Source: Lentibacillus jeotgali (GTDB taxonomy: Bacteria > Bacillota > Bacilli > Bacillales > Amphibacillaceae). Taken from it: DNA of 64,000 bases. Where the stretch lies: contig NZ_AGAV01000005.1 in assembly GCF_000224785.1 (NCBI RefSeq), positions 609,305-673,304 on the forward strand, given 5' to 3'. This document shows positions 27,882 through 36,114 of this stretch, piece by piece (the stretch's first letter is position 1; every line of letters starts with the position of its first letter). A model generated the notes under the pieces. It saw only the letters and a list, made by a program, of their open reading frames with translations. It was not told the DNA's origin and made no database searches. The position numbers were made by a program, and so were the translations under genes.

Positions 27882-29807
27882 ATGTCTGTCAATATATTGG
27901 TTATCACTCATCAAAACTTCTCTAGTTTAGTTTATGATGCAAAAAAAATGGTAAATCTTCCTTTTAACCTAGACATAATAGAAGTGGAGTTTGGTGAGTT
28001 AAATAATTACATCGATACTGATTCAATAATGAAGTATGATTTAGTAATTACTAGTGGTGCTCATTTGGAATTTATACACAATGAGTTAAAAGAACTAACT
28101 TACCATGTTTCTTTTTACCCTTTAGAGATAATTGAAGCAGATTTGGTCCAGTCATTGGTAAAAGCAAGCAATTTTGGCCAAAATATCATATTGATGACTT
28201 ATGCTAATAAAACCCATGAATTGAAAGAATATGTAAGAATATTAGATGTAAATTTAATTCAACTTGGTTTTAAAAACTTAGACGATGCCACTAATCAACT
28301 TCGTGAATATAAAAGTAAGGGATACTATACTGTTATAGGGACAAGCTCAGTGTGTCAAATAGCAAGGGATTTAGGTATGAACGAAGTTCTTATTTATTCT
28401 ACTGAATATTTAAAGATGGAGTTTATTAAAGCTTACCAACTTGCTTCAACTAAGCACAAGATGATTAGTTATGCAAAAATAAAAAAATCTATATTCACAA
28501 ATACAACAGGTCCAGTTTTCATGGTGGACAAGGATGAAGTAATTATGGAAACTAATACTTCGGCACTGACTTTTTTAGGAAAGGCTCATAATTATGAAAT
28601 AATAGGAGAGGAATTTAAAAATTATATTGACCTTCCATCAATCTCCCAAATTACTTCATCTCAAACTTTTCGGCAAAAGCAAAATACCATAACAGTAGAT
28701 CCAATTATTATAAACTCTAAAATTGAAGGCTACATAATATATATTCAAGAAAAGATGATCTATGGAAAGTCTGGAGATATAAAACAATTAAATTCACTAA
28801 AATCTAAATATAAATTTGAAAATATTATTTACAAATCACAAAAAATGAAAAAAGTAATTCTTAAATCAAAACAATACGCTACTTCCGATGCACCAGTTCT
28901 TATTTCGGGGGAATCCGGTACCGGAAAGGAACTATTAGCACACAGCATTCACCAAAAAAGTTCTAGGAATTCTAAGCCTTTTCTGCCAGTGAATTGCTCT
29001 GCAATACCTCAAAATATACTAGAGAGTGAATTGTTCGGGTATGAAGAAGGTGCTTTTACTGGTACAAAAAAGGGAGGTAAACCAGGCTATTTTGAATTAG
29101 CTCAGAATGGTACTATATTTCTTGATGAGATTGGAGAATTGCCATTTGACATTCAAACAGTACTTTTAAGGGTATTGCAGGAAAAAGAAGTGATTAGACT
29201 GGGAGGTAATAATATTATTCCTTTAAATGTAAGGGTTATCACCGCTACTAATAAATCATTAGTCAGCTTAATTCAAGAAAACAAATTCAGATCAGATCTT
29301 TATTATCGTGTTAATGTATTGCAATTAAACATACCTCCTCTAAGGGAAAGAAAAGAGGATATTATTGATATCCTGAGTCACTTGTTGAAGAAATATGGAT
29401 TTACTATGTCTGAAGCAGAATATTTAATTAGCAGTACAAGAGACTCAATTTTATTTCACACCTGGCCAGGAAATATAAGAGAATTAGATAATTTTGTGCA
29501 GCGTTTTACAGCTTTACGGACGACTACAAATATATCTTTAAATCTTGTAGAAACCTTTAATGATATTTTGTATGAGTTCTTGGAAGAAAAAAGACGACAA
29601 GATGCATTATCTTCCTTAAATACACCCTTCTTTTCAACAGAAAGTGAGGGTAACTTAACAGATTCTGAGTTAGAAAAAATAAAAATAAACAATGTTTTGT
29701 TTCAAACGTCCGGTAATAAAAATAGAGCTGCGGAAAGGCTAGGAGTTTCTCGCACAACATTATGGAGAAAAATAAAGCAATATAATTTGGAGGAAGTAAT
29801 CAATTGA
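27882..29807 (+). CDS. PrpR-like sigma-54-dependent transcriptional activator
   Basis: 641 residues from ATG 27882, nine bases after AAGGGGGA; TTG 27876 is less likely. Domain order: PrpR_N-type sensor (~1-185), PAS-like segment (~200-290), AAA+ sigma-54 interaction domain (~315-545) and Fis-type helix-turn-helix (~600-638, NKNRAAERLGVSRTTLWRKI). The ATPase motifs are intact: Walker A GESGTGKE (343-350), the sigma-54 contact loop GAFTGT (390-395), LDEIGE (414-419), FRSDLYYRV and WPGNIREL. PrpR_N domains bind small organic acids of the propionate/methylcitrate type. Two good -24/-12 promoters lie downstream, before the transport/amidase operon and the acyl-CoA operon, so this is very probably their activator. 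Confidence 0.92.
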   Translation: MSVNILVITHQNFSSLVYDAKKMVNLPFNLDIIEVEFGELNNYIDTDSIMKYDLVITSGAHLEFIHNELKELTYHVSFYPLEIIEADLVQSLVKASNFGQNIILMTYANKTHELKEYVRILDVNLIQLGFKNLDDATNQLREYKSKGYYTVIGTSSVCQIARDLGMNEVLIYSTEYLKMEFIKAYQLASTKHKMISYAKIKKSIFTNTTGPVFMVDKDEVIMETNTSALTFLGKAHNYEIIGEEFKNYIDLPSISQITSSQTFRQKQNTITVDPIIINSKIEGYIIYIQEKMIYGKSGDIKQLNSLKSKYKFENIIYKSQKMKKVILKSKQYATSDAPVLISGESGTGKELLAHSIHQKSSRNSKPFLPVNCSAIPQNILESELFGYEEGAFTGTKKGGKPGYFELAQNGTIFLDEIGELPFDIQTVLLRVLQEKEVIRLGGNNIIPLNVRVITATNKSLVSLIQENKFRSDLYYRVNVLQLNIPPLRERKEDIIDILSHLLKKYGFTMSEAEYLISSTRDSILFHTWPGNIRELDNFVQRFTALRTTTNISLNLVETFNDILYEFLEEKRRQDALSSLNTPFFSTESEGNLTDSELEKIKINNVLFQTSGNKNRAAERLGVSRTTLWRKIKQYNLEEVIN

Positions 29808-29843
29808 TTTTAAATTGAAGATGTTGTTTAAATTTGTAACAGT

Positions 29844-29863
29844 GTTGAAACGCTTCGAAACAT
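29844..29863. promoter_or_regulatory. Candidate upstream activator site for the PrpR-like protein (operon 1)
   Basis: GTTGAAACGCTTCGAAACAT contains two GAAAC units five bases apart. It lies ~100 bp before the -24 element at 29945, a usual distance for enhancer-binding proteins. A matching TGAAAC-N6-GAAACAT arrangement precedes the second sigma-54 promoter. Confidence 0.5.
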
Positions 29864-29874
29864 AAATTTATGTT

Positions 29875-29930
29875 GATAAAAATCTTCAGTTTAGCTGAGC
29901 CCCTCATTAACTGAAGATTTTTATCTTTTT
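29875..29930 (+). terminator. Terminator of the PrpR-like regulator gene
   Basis: GATAAAAATCTTCAGTT (29875-29891) pairs perfectly with AACTGAAGATTTTTATC (29909-29925), followed by TTTTT. The 17-bp stem separates the regulator from the operon it is thought to control. Confidence 0.9.
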
Positions 29931-29943
29931 AATCAATGTAATA

Positions 29944-29960
29944 TTGGCATGATTTTTGCC
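29944..29960 (+). promoter_or_regulatory. Sigma-54 (-24/-12) promoter of the MFS/TRAP/amidase operon
   Basis: TTGGCATGATTTTTGCC matches TGGCAC-N5-TTGC, with GG (29946-29947) and GC (29958-29959) exactly ten bases apart. It lies 36 bp before the MFS start codon. Confidence 0.85.
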
Positions 29961-29995
29961 TCTATATAACTAAACAATTTATATGGAGGATCTTT

Positions 29996-31222
29996 ATGCA
30001 GGTCAAAGACAAAGAAATGGGCAGTCAAGGAACGCTCTGGAATAAATATCTTATTTGGCTTATAATGATCCAAACTTTTACTGCCTTAGCATATTATGGG
30101 TATGTGCCCTTAATTCCATTTATGGAAAGTGAGTTTTCATTGTCAAATACTCAGGTAGGTTGGATGACTTCCTCGGTGTTTTTGGGCGCCTCAATTATTG
30201 CTATTCCTTCAGGGCTTATAACGGATAAATTTGGGACAAAAAAATCATTATTTGCCTTTTGCTTTTTTTTAGCGACAGTTACTGCACTGTTTTATTTAAC
30301 AACTAGTTTTGTCTACATATTAACATTGCTCTTCTTACTCGGCTGTGGTTATGGAGGGATCACGCCTGGAACTAATAAAGGTATTATGGAACACTTTGAA
30401 TTATCTAATCGTGGAACCGCAATGGGTCTTAAACAGACTGGTGTATCATTAGGGAGTATTTTAGGGACTTTGGCTCTCCCCCTAATAGCAACTTACATTG
30501 GTTGGAGAAGTAGTCTCTTGGTTCTTTCCCTTCTATTGTTCATTTTATGTACTTTTCATTTTAAAATTTTGGAGGAGAGTAATATTGAATACAGAAAAAC
30601 TGGCTTAATTAAAGGATTATTGGAAGTGGTAAAAAATAAAAATATGTTAAAAATTATTATAATAATCGTTTTCTTTATTTGGGTTCAATTAAGTGTAATG
30701 ACTTATTTAGTTCTGTATTTACTTGATACCACAAATAAAACTACAGTGTACGCTTTGCTATGTTTAGCCTTATTGCAATTAGGTGGTGCTGTTGGTAGAT
30801 CAATTTGGGGAGCAATAAGTGATAGATATTTCAGTAGAAAAAGAGGGGGGATACTGGGGATAATTGGAATAGTATCTGGTATTTTATTGCTTATTTTTAC
30901 CATGATCACTGATAACATGTTTTTTCCAATAATTGCAGGAGTGTCCTTCTTATTAGGTGTTACTACACAAGGATGGAATGGAATTTTTGTTTTATTGGTG
31001 TCCGAAGTAGTTAGGAAAGAACAAATAGGTCTAGCTAGCGGTGTAGGGTTGGCCTCGGTTTATATAGGAGCCGTAATAGGAACCCCTATATCTGGCTGGA
31101 TTATTGATCGAACTGGGAACTATGAAGTGATGTGGCTGATTTGCTCATTTTTTATGTTCCTTATTGGAATATTGATTTTTTGGATGAAGCTCGATGGAAA
31201 CACAAAGAATTTGACTATTTAA
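29996..31222 (+). CDS. MFS transporter
   Basis: 408 residues, 12 predicted membrane segments. The signature loop between helices 2 and 3, GLITDKFGTKKS, and its repeat in the second half, GAISDRYFSRKRGG, define a major-facilitator carrier. The YGYVPLIPFMESEFSLS start and GYGGITPGTNKGI are seen in carboxylate or drug carriers of this family; the substrate is not predictable. It is the first gene after the sigma-54 promoter (GGAGG before ATG 29996) and 21 bp ahead of a TRAP permease. The operon thus has two unrelated transporters, perhaps one for the amide and one for a product or counter-ion. Confidence 0.85.
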   Translation: MQVKDKEMGSQGTLWNKYLIWLIMIQTFTALAYYGYVPLIPFMESEFSLSNTQVGWMTSSVFLGASIIAIPSGLITDKFGTKKSLFAFCFFLATVTALFYLTTSFVYILTLLFLLGCGYGGITPGTNKGIMEHFELSNRGTAMGLKQTGVSLGSILGTLALPLIATYIGWRSSLLVLSLLLFILCTFHFKILEESNIEYRKTGLIKGLLEVVKNKNMLKIIIIIVFFIWVQLSVMTYLVLYLLDTTNKTTVYALLCLALLQLGGAVGRSIWGAISDRYFSRKRGGILGIIGIVSGILLLIFTMITDNMFFPIIAGVSFLLGVTTQGWNGIFVLLVSEVVRKEQIGLASGVGLASVYIGAVIGTPISGWIIDRTGNYEVMWLICSFFMFLIGILIFWMKLDGNTKNLTI

Positions 31223-31243
31223 TGGAAAAGAAAGGTGATATAA

Positions 31244-32518
31244 ATGGAAATTACTCTTTACTTAATTATATTATTGATTTTATTAATATTTGGTACACAT
31301 ATAGGAGTTGCTTTAGGAGCAAGTGCATTAACAATTCTAATTATCTTTGAAGATACTAATCTGAATGTAATTTCTCAACAAACCTTTGCGTCAGTTAATA
31401 ATTATGCCTTAGCTGCTATCCCATTCTTCATACTAGTAGGCGATATCGTCATGAAAGGTGATTTAGCTAAGAGGTTATTGGATCTAGCTGATATTCTGTT
31501 ACGGAAAATACATGGCGGAACGGCTATGGCTGCAATGATTGTAAGCGTTTTCTTTGCATCTATTTCAGGTTCTAGTGTCGCTTCTACTTCTGCCTTAGGG
31601 AAAAATGTTGTGAATTTGTTAGGTGAAAAGGGATACCCTAAAAGATTCATTGCTGGACTCGTGGCTACTGGAGGTACTATAGGTCTATTGATACCTCCAA
31701 GTCTCAGTTTTATCTTAATTGGGAGTATGATGGGGATCCCAGTTATCGATTTATTTACTGCAGGAATTGTTCCAGGTGTGTTACAAGGAGTCATGCTTAT
31801 TTTGGTAACATGGTGGATCAGTAGGAAGAATAACTGGGAATCAAATTTTAATACTGTGAAAGTTACACCGAAAATAATAGGGAAGAAATTTAAATCTTCC
31901 ACGGGTATGTTATTACTTCCTGTAGTGATACTCGGCGGCATTTACTCAGGAATGTTTACTCCTACTGAGGCTGCAGCGGTAGCTGTATTCTACGCACTCT
32001 TATTAGTTATTTTATTAAGAAAAACAAATATGATGGGTGTATGGTCGATGTTTAAGGGAGCTCTCCTCCAATCTGGAATGATATATCTAATTGTAATTGG
32101 GGGAGCACTAACGGCGTTTATGTTACAAAGTTTAGGATTAACTCAAGAATTGATAAGTTATATAGCAAATTCGGGAATTGACGGTTGGAAATTCCTTCTC
32201 ATAGTTAATGTGTTCCTACTTCTATTGGGTATGTTCCTGGATGGTATTTCAGTCATTGTTTTAGTTAGTCCATTACTTTTTCCTATAGCTACTGCTGCAG
32301 GGATAGATCCTATACATTTTGCGGTAGTATTAACCTTAAATATCGAGGTGGCAACGGTTACACCTCCTGTGGGGCTTAATTTATTTGTTATGAGTGGTTT
32401 GACAAAGATTCCGATTGAGGAAGTTGCAAAAGGGGTGGGCCCTTACTATCTTGTTCTGATAGTTTCTTTAATTTTAGTTACATATTTTCCTCAATTAAGT
32501 TTAATGCTGTTGAGGTAA
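31244..32518 (+). CDS. TRAP transporter large permease (DctM type), cluster 2
   Basis: 424 residues with the DctM motifs LAAIPFFILVGDIVMKG, FFASISGSSVASTSALG, IGLLIPPSLSFILIGSM, GMFTPTEAAAVAV and VATVTPPVGLNLFVMSG. It comes before its binding protein and small permease (order M-P-Q), whereas clusters 1 and 3 use P-Q-M. The gap to the MFS gene is short, so they are co-transcribed. Confidence 0.92.
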   Translation: MEITLYLIILLILLIFGTHIGVALGASALTILIIFEDTNLNVISQQTFASVNNYALAAIPFFILVGDIVMKGDLAKRLLDLADILLRKIHGGTAMAAMIVSVFFASISGSSVASTSALGKNVVNLLGEKGYPKRFIAGLVATGGTIGLLIPPSLSFILIGSMMGIPVIDLFTAGIVPGVLQGVMLILVTWWISRKNNWESNFNTVKVTPKIIGKKFKSSTGMLLLPVVILGGIYSGMFTPTEAAAVAVFYALLLVILLRKTNMMGVWSMFKGALLQSGMIYLIVIGGALTAFMLQSLGLTQELISYIANSGIDGWKFLLIVNVFLLLLGMFLDGISVIVLVSPLLFPIATAAGIDPIHFAVVLTLNIEVATVTPPVGLNLFVMSGLTKIPIEEVAKGVGPYYLVLIVSLILVTYFPQLSLMLLR

Positions 32519-32629
32519 ATTGAATTATATATAAAGAAATGGGGGATTTTATGAATTAAGTTTATAGTAATTAGATAAAATTTAAGGATTACTTTGGAGC
32601 TGATTAAAGGATATTGAGGGAGGATATTT

Positions 32630-33640
32630 ATGAAAACAAAAATTAGTTTACTAGGTGTCTGTTTAATAACAGTGATGTTTGTAGTGGGGTGTAATGCAGA
32701 AACAAGCGGTAGCGAGAAGGAAACACATGAGATTATAATGACTCATGAATTACCGGAGTCTTTTTTTAAACATGATTACATGAAACAGTTTAAGGATTTA
32801 GTCGAAGAAAGAAGTGATGGTAGGTTAGATGTTACTATACATCCTTCAGGGCAGTTATATACTGATGCGGAAGCTGTGCAGAATTTAGGTACTGGAAGTG
32901 TGCACATGGTATGGCCAGTTAGTGTTCATTTGGAAACGTTAGCAGAGGAGTATGGGGTCGTGAATCTTCCTTTTGCTTTAAAGGATGAAATTATGCTTAA
33001 CGATCCACAGTACAGAAAGGACTTAACAAACTTACTAGATTCGTTTGTAGAAGATAATGGAATTAAAGTATTAGGGCTGATGAGAACTGCAGAAGGCATA
33101 ATTTTGTCTAACCAAGAGATTAGCAAAATGTCCGATCTCTCGGGGATGAAAATACGTTCTGTTGGAGGTCATGTGGCTAACGATATGCTCGGGGCTTTTG
33201 GGGCGACTGCAACATCAATGCCGGCTACTGAAATTACTACCTCACTTTCTCAAGGAGTGATAGATGGTGTAAATACCTCCCCTGACGGATGGGCGAATGT
33301 TGTAGGTTCTGCTGCAAGTCATGGATTTGTTGTACCTGAGATGCAAATATTCACTTATTCAATAGCTACTGATAAAGCCTGGTTCGAGAATCTTCCCGAA
33401 GACTTACAAAGCATTATTCAGGAGACAATTGACGAATTAATTGTAGACCAATGGAAAGAATCGATAGAACTTGATAAACAGCACCTCGAAGAGATTACAA
33501 ATGATTTTGGAGAGGTGAACCGTGTATCAGAAAGTAAATTAGATAAATGGAAAGAGCAAACAGAAGAAGTTCGCAAAAAATTTGAAGAGAGGCATCCAGA
33601 AGCGATGAGGAAATTTAAGGAATTAAATGAGGGGGATTAG
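32630..33640 (+). CDS. TRAP transporter substrate-binding lipoprotein (DctP type), cluster 2
   Basis: 336 residues with a lipoprotein signal ending VVGC (Cys ~21) and a preceding GGGAGG site. The DctP fold has the conserved MKIRSVGGHVANDMLGAFG region, whose Arg binds a carboxylate, then TSLSQGVIDGVNTSPDGW. The C-terminal helix is highly charged (KKFEERHPEAMRKFKELN). It sits 111 bp after the DctM gene; that gap shows no promoter I trust. Confidence 0.92.
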   Translation: MKTKISLLGVCLITVMFVVGCNAETSGSEKETHEIIMTHELPESFFKHDYMKQFKDLVEERSDGRLDVTIHPSGQLYTDAEAVQNLGTGSVHMVWPVSVHLETLAEEYGVVNLPFALKDEIMLNDPQYRKDLTNLLDSFVEDNGIKVLGLMRTAEGIILSNQEISKMSDLSGMKIRSVGGHVANDMLGAFGATATSMPATEITTSLSQGVIDGVNTSPDGWANVVGSAASHGFVVPEMQIFTYSIATDKAWFENLPEDLQSIIQETIDELIVDQWKESIELDKQHLEEITNDFGEVNRVSESKLDKWKEQTEEVRKKFEERHPEAMRKFKELNEGD

Positions 33641-33696
33641 CCTAACAGGGCTGTTCCTCTTCCTTTTAAATTCCTAAATTACGAGGTGGGAATATA

Positions 33697-34176
33697 ATGA
33701 AAATATTAAATTTTATTCAAGATAAATTAGTAACTACATTTGGAATAGGGTTATTTTTTGTTTCCGCTACTTGGATGCTTATTGAGGCTATAAGTAGGCA
33801 GTTTTTTTCAACATCCTTTGCTATCTCAACAGAATTGGTGGTTTTTTCGCTTGTATGGGCAGTTTTATTAACTTTGGGTGCAAGTGGTAAAAAGGGGTAT
33901 CATGTAGCCTTAGATCTATTCACGAGGAAGTTTAATAAGGGGGTTGGAAAATTTAGTAATATATTAGTCTTTTTAGTAGGTATATTTTATGCAGGGTTCA
34001 TTTTGTATGCAGGTGTTGAATATATTGACCATTTAATAAGAACTGGTATAACTTCGCATTCACCTTTAAGATTGCCTATGTCATTCGTCTTTTTATCGGT
34101 TCCAATTGGATTTTTCTTCTTGGCTTTGTATTATTTACAATCTTTTATTAATGAATTTAAACAAGGGAGGAAATAA
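33697..34176 (+). CDS. TRAP transporter small permease (DctQ type), cluster 2
   Basis: 159 residues, four hydrophobic segments, with EAISRQFFSTSFAISTELVV and GAKKGYHVALDLFTRKF-like sequence (GASGKKGYHVALDLF) matching the DctQ loop between helices. It completes the cluster 2 TRAP set. The next gene starts two bases after its stop, which ties transport to the amidases. Confidence 0.88.
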   Translation: MKILNFIQDKLVTTFGIGLFFVSATWMLIEAISRQFFSTSFAISTELVVFSLVWAVLLTLGASGKKGYHVALDLFTRKFNKGVGKFSNILVFLVGIFYAGFILYAGVEYIDHLIRTGITSHSPLRLPMSFVFLSVPIGFFFLALYYLQSFINEFKQGRK

Positions 34177-34178
34177 AA

Positions 34179-34826
34179 ATGGAAGAACGAACACTTTCAA
34201 CTTACAAAGCGGCTGGTTATGGTTCAGGTGAAATTGGTATTGGGGGTAGCCCTGCTTTATTAATAATTGATTTTCAAAAAGCTTTTACTTCTTCCGAATC
34301 GCCATTAGGAGGAAGTGAAGCAATAACAGAGGCAGTTGATAATACAAAACTTTTACTGGGTAAGGTAAGAAATTTAAATATCCCTGTTATTCATACCAAA
34401 GTGGCGTACAGGGACGATAAGCAAGATATGGGGCTGTGGATAAATAAAGTCAACAATTTATCTCTAATTAAAACGAACTCAAAATGGGCAGAACTGGATG
34501 ATCGGGTAAGAAATGAAGAGAGTGAAATAGTCTTAACAAAAAAGATGCCCTCAGCTTTTTTTAATACAGATTTGATCAGCTTATTAACAAGTAAAAATAT
34601 AGATACTTTATTGGTTTGCGGATGTACAACAAGTGGTTGTGTTCGGGCAACAGTTGTTGATTCATTCTCATATGGCTTTCGGACAATTGTTGTCGAGGAT
34701 TGTGTTGGCGATCAAGGAACAGAGCCACACCACGCCAACCTTTTTGATATTAAAAATCGTTACGGAGATTTGATACCGTCCGAGGTGGTAATAGAACGAT
34801 TGGAGGTAGGATGTGATGGAAAATAA
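34179..34826 (+). CDS. Isochorismatase-family cysteine amidohydrolase
   Basis: 215 residues with GGGAGG before ATG 34179. The catalytic triad of the family is visible: Asp in LLIIDFQKAFT (~residue 30), Lys in VLTKKMPSAFF (~121), and Cys in CGCTTSGCVRAT with the usual cis-peptide before it (~155). GCTTSGCVRATVVDSFSYGF and VVEDCVGDQ resemble N-carbamoylsarcosine amidase and maleamate amidohydrolase more than nicotinamidase or true isochorismatase. Such enzymes release ammonia from a carboxyamide or carbamoyl group. It overlaps the following nitrilase-family gene, so two different C-N hydrolases are made together with the TRAP transporter. Confidence 0.85.
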   Translation: MEERTLSTYKAAGYGSGEIGIGGSPALLIIDFQKAFTSSESPLGGSEAITEAVDNTKLLLGKVRNLNIPVIHTKVAYRDDKQDMGLWINKVNNLSLIKTNSKWAELDDRVRNEESEIVLTKKMPSAFFNTDLISLLTSKNIDTLLVCGCTTSGCVRATVVDSFSYGFRTIVVEDCVGDQGTEPHHANLFDIKNRYGDLIPSEVVIERLEVGCDGK

Positions 34827-35700
34827 AATGAAAGTATGTGGGATACAAATGGGACCCTATCCTGGAGATAGTAAAAGAAATTGGTACAAAATCGAAAAAA
34901 TTTTTGAAGAAGTAATGGTTAAAGAATCTCCTAATCTTATTGTATTTTCTGAATTAATGACAACACCTTATTTTGCTACCAAAAGAAACGAAAACTTTTT
35001 TAAAGAATTTTCGGAAACAATGGAAGGTGAAACAGTTCAAAAATGTATGAATCTTTCTTTAACATATAATACACATGTTATTGGAACATTATTCGAGGAA
35101 GAGCCTAAAGTAGAAAATTCTAATTACTATAACTCAGCTTTTGTTTGTTCGCCTACTAAAGGACTGATAGGAAAATATCGTAAAGTTCATTTACCTAAAG
35201 TGATATCAAAGAGTTTAACTACGGATGAGAAGTTTTACTTTGAACAGTTTGGAAGTGGAGGAGATGAGTTCCCGGTATTTACACTTGATAATGGTTTTAA
35301 AATAGGTATTCTAATTTGCTTTGATCGCTCTTTCCCTGAAGCTTGGAGATCTTTAAGTTCCCAAGGAGTAGACCTGGTGGTGATTCCAACAGCTACTTTT
35401 GGGTTTAGGAAAGATTTGTTTGTTCAGGAATTAAGAATTAGGGCTATGGAGAACAATGTTTATGTCTTAGGTGTCAATAAAAGCGGAGAAGAGAGCATGA
35501 AAGATGAACCGACAGTTAGAAATCATTTTGGCGCCAGTTGTATTATAGACCCCTTTGGGGATGTGATAAATGAATTAAGCGATGATATATGGACATACTT
35601 AACAAGCGAGATTGATTTGGAATCTAGTAAATTGTCTAAAGACCGAGTCAATTGGTTAAGTGAAAGGAAACCAGAGATATACAATAAATATATTACTTAA
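34816..35700 (+). CDS. Carbon-nitrogen hydrolase (nitrilase superfamily, ureidopropionase/carbamoylase-like)
   Basis: 294 residues from ATG 34816, nine bases after GGAGG; GTG 34813 is possible. The Glu-Lys-Cys triad is present: Glu in IVFSELMTTPYF (~residue 45), Lys in GKYRKVHLPK (~125) and Cys in GILICFDRSFPEAWR (~168). The pattern is close to N-carbamoyl-D-amino-acid hydrolase, beta-ureidopropionase and aliphatic amidase branches, not to aromatic nitrilases. It is the last gene of the first sigma-54 operon. It presumably hydrolyses the same imported compound as the isochorismatase-type enzyme, or its product, giving an acid for the CoA pathway that follows. Confidence 0.85.
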   Translation: MENKMKVCGIQMGPYPGDSKRNWYKIEKIFEEVMVKESPNLIVFSELMTTPYFATKRNENFFKEFSETMEGETVQKCMNLSLTYNTHVIGTLFEEEPKVENSNYYNSAFVCSPTKGLIGKYRKVHLPKVISKSLTTDEKFYFEQFGSGGDEFPVFTLDNGFKIGILICFDRSFPEAWRSLSSQGVDLVVIPTATFGFRKDLFVQELRIRAMENNVYVLGVNKSGEESMKDEPTVRNHFGASCIIDPFGDVINELSDDIWTYLTSEIDLESSKLSKDRVNWLSERKPEIYNKYIT

Positions 35701-35952
35701 CTTTTGTTCAGTTTATTCAATTGAAAACGAGATAAAATTGGCTCCTCGCTATTTAGTGTTGGGTGCAAACTCAAAAGATAGAATGGTAGTCGGTATGACA
35801 CGGAGTCTCTGCGGGCATGATTCACGAGCCAAGCCGCCAGTATCAAGGGATATTGGCTCACGCATAAAATGCTATCACTCCGTTTAAAACCTCCTAAACT
35901 ACCTTCTATTCCCACACTACATAGCGGAGAGGCATAAAATTTTAATTTAATC
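35701..35952. other. Intergenic stretch with inverted repeat, no gene
   Basis: No credible gene is seen. TGATTCACGAGCCAA (about 35819-35833) pairs imperfectly with TTGGCTCACG (35854-35864) around ~20 bases and could end the first operon. The G+C content of 35780-35880 is higher than its surroundings, suggesting a fragment of foreign sequence that I cannot identify. Confidence 0.3.
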
Positions 35953-35990
35953 TTGTTTCAAAATTATTCAAATGAAACAATTTTGAAACA
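35953..35990. promoter_or_regulatory. Candidate upstream activator site for the PrpR-like protein (operon 2)
   Basis: Contains TGTTTCAAAATT (35955-35966) and its reverse complement AATTTTGAAACA (35979-35990), with ATGAAACA between (35972-35979). It lies ~70-110 bp before the -24 element at 36062, the same placement as the site before operon 1. Both share TGAAAC-N5/6-GAAACAT. Confidence 0.55.
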
Positions 35991-36060
35991 TCTATCATCA
36001 ATGATTTAAAAACTTTGCTTATTTTATTTGGAATAATAGCCGATTTAAGCTTATGAAAAA

Positions 36061-36077
36061 TTGGCATGATAATTGCA
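36061..36077 (+). promoter_or_regulatory. Sigma-54 (-24/-12) promoter of the PrpD/acyl-CoA operon
   Basis: TTGGCATGATAATTGCA carries GG and GC ten bases apart and is identical to the other sigma-54 promoter (29944) over TTGGCATGAT and TTGC. It lies 38 bp before the MmgE/PrpD start, the same spacing as in operon 1. Confidence 0.87.
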
Positions 36078-36114
36078 AGGTATTAATAACTAAATATTAA
36101 AAGGAGATGAACAT

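Noticed and set aside
35660..35915. Frames on both strands between the nitrilase gene and the second sigma-54 promoter
   Set aside because: No ribosome site, no conserved motif; one simply overlaps the end of the nitrilase gene.
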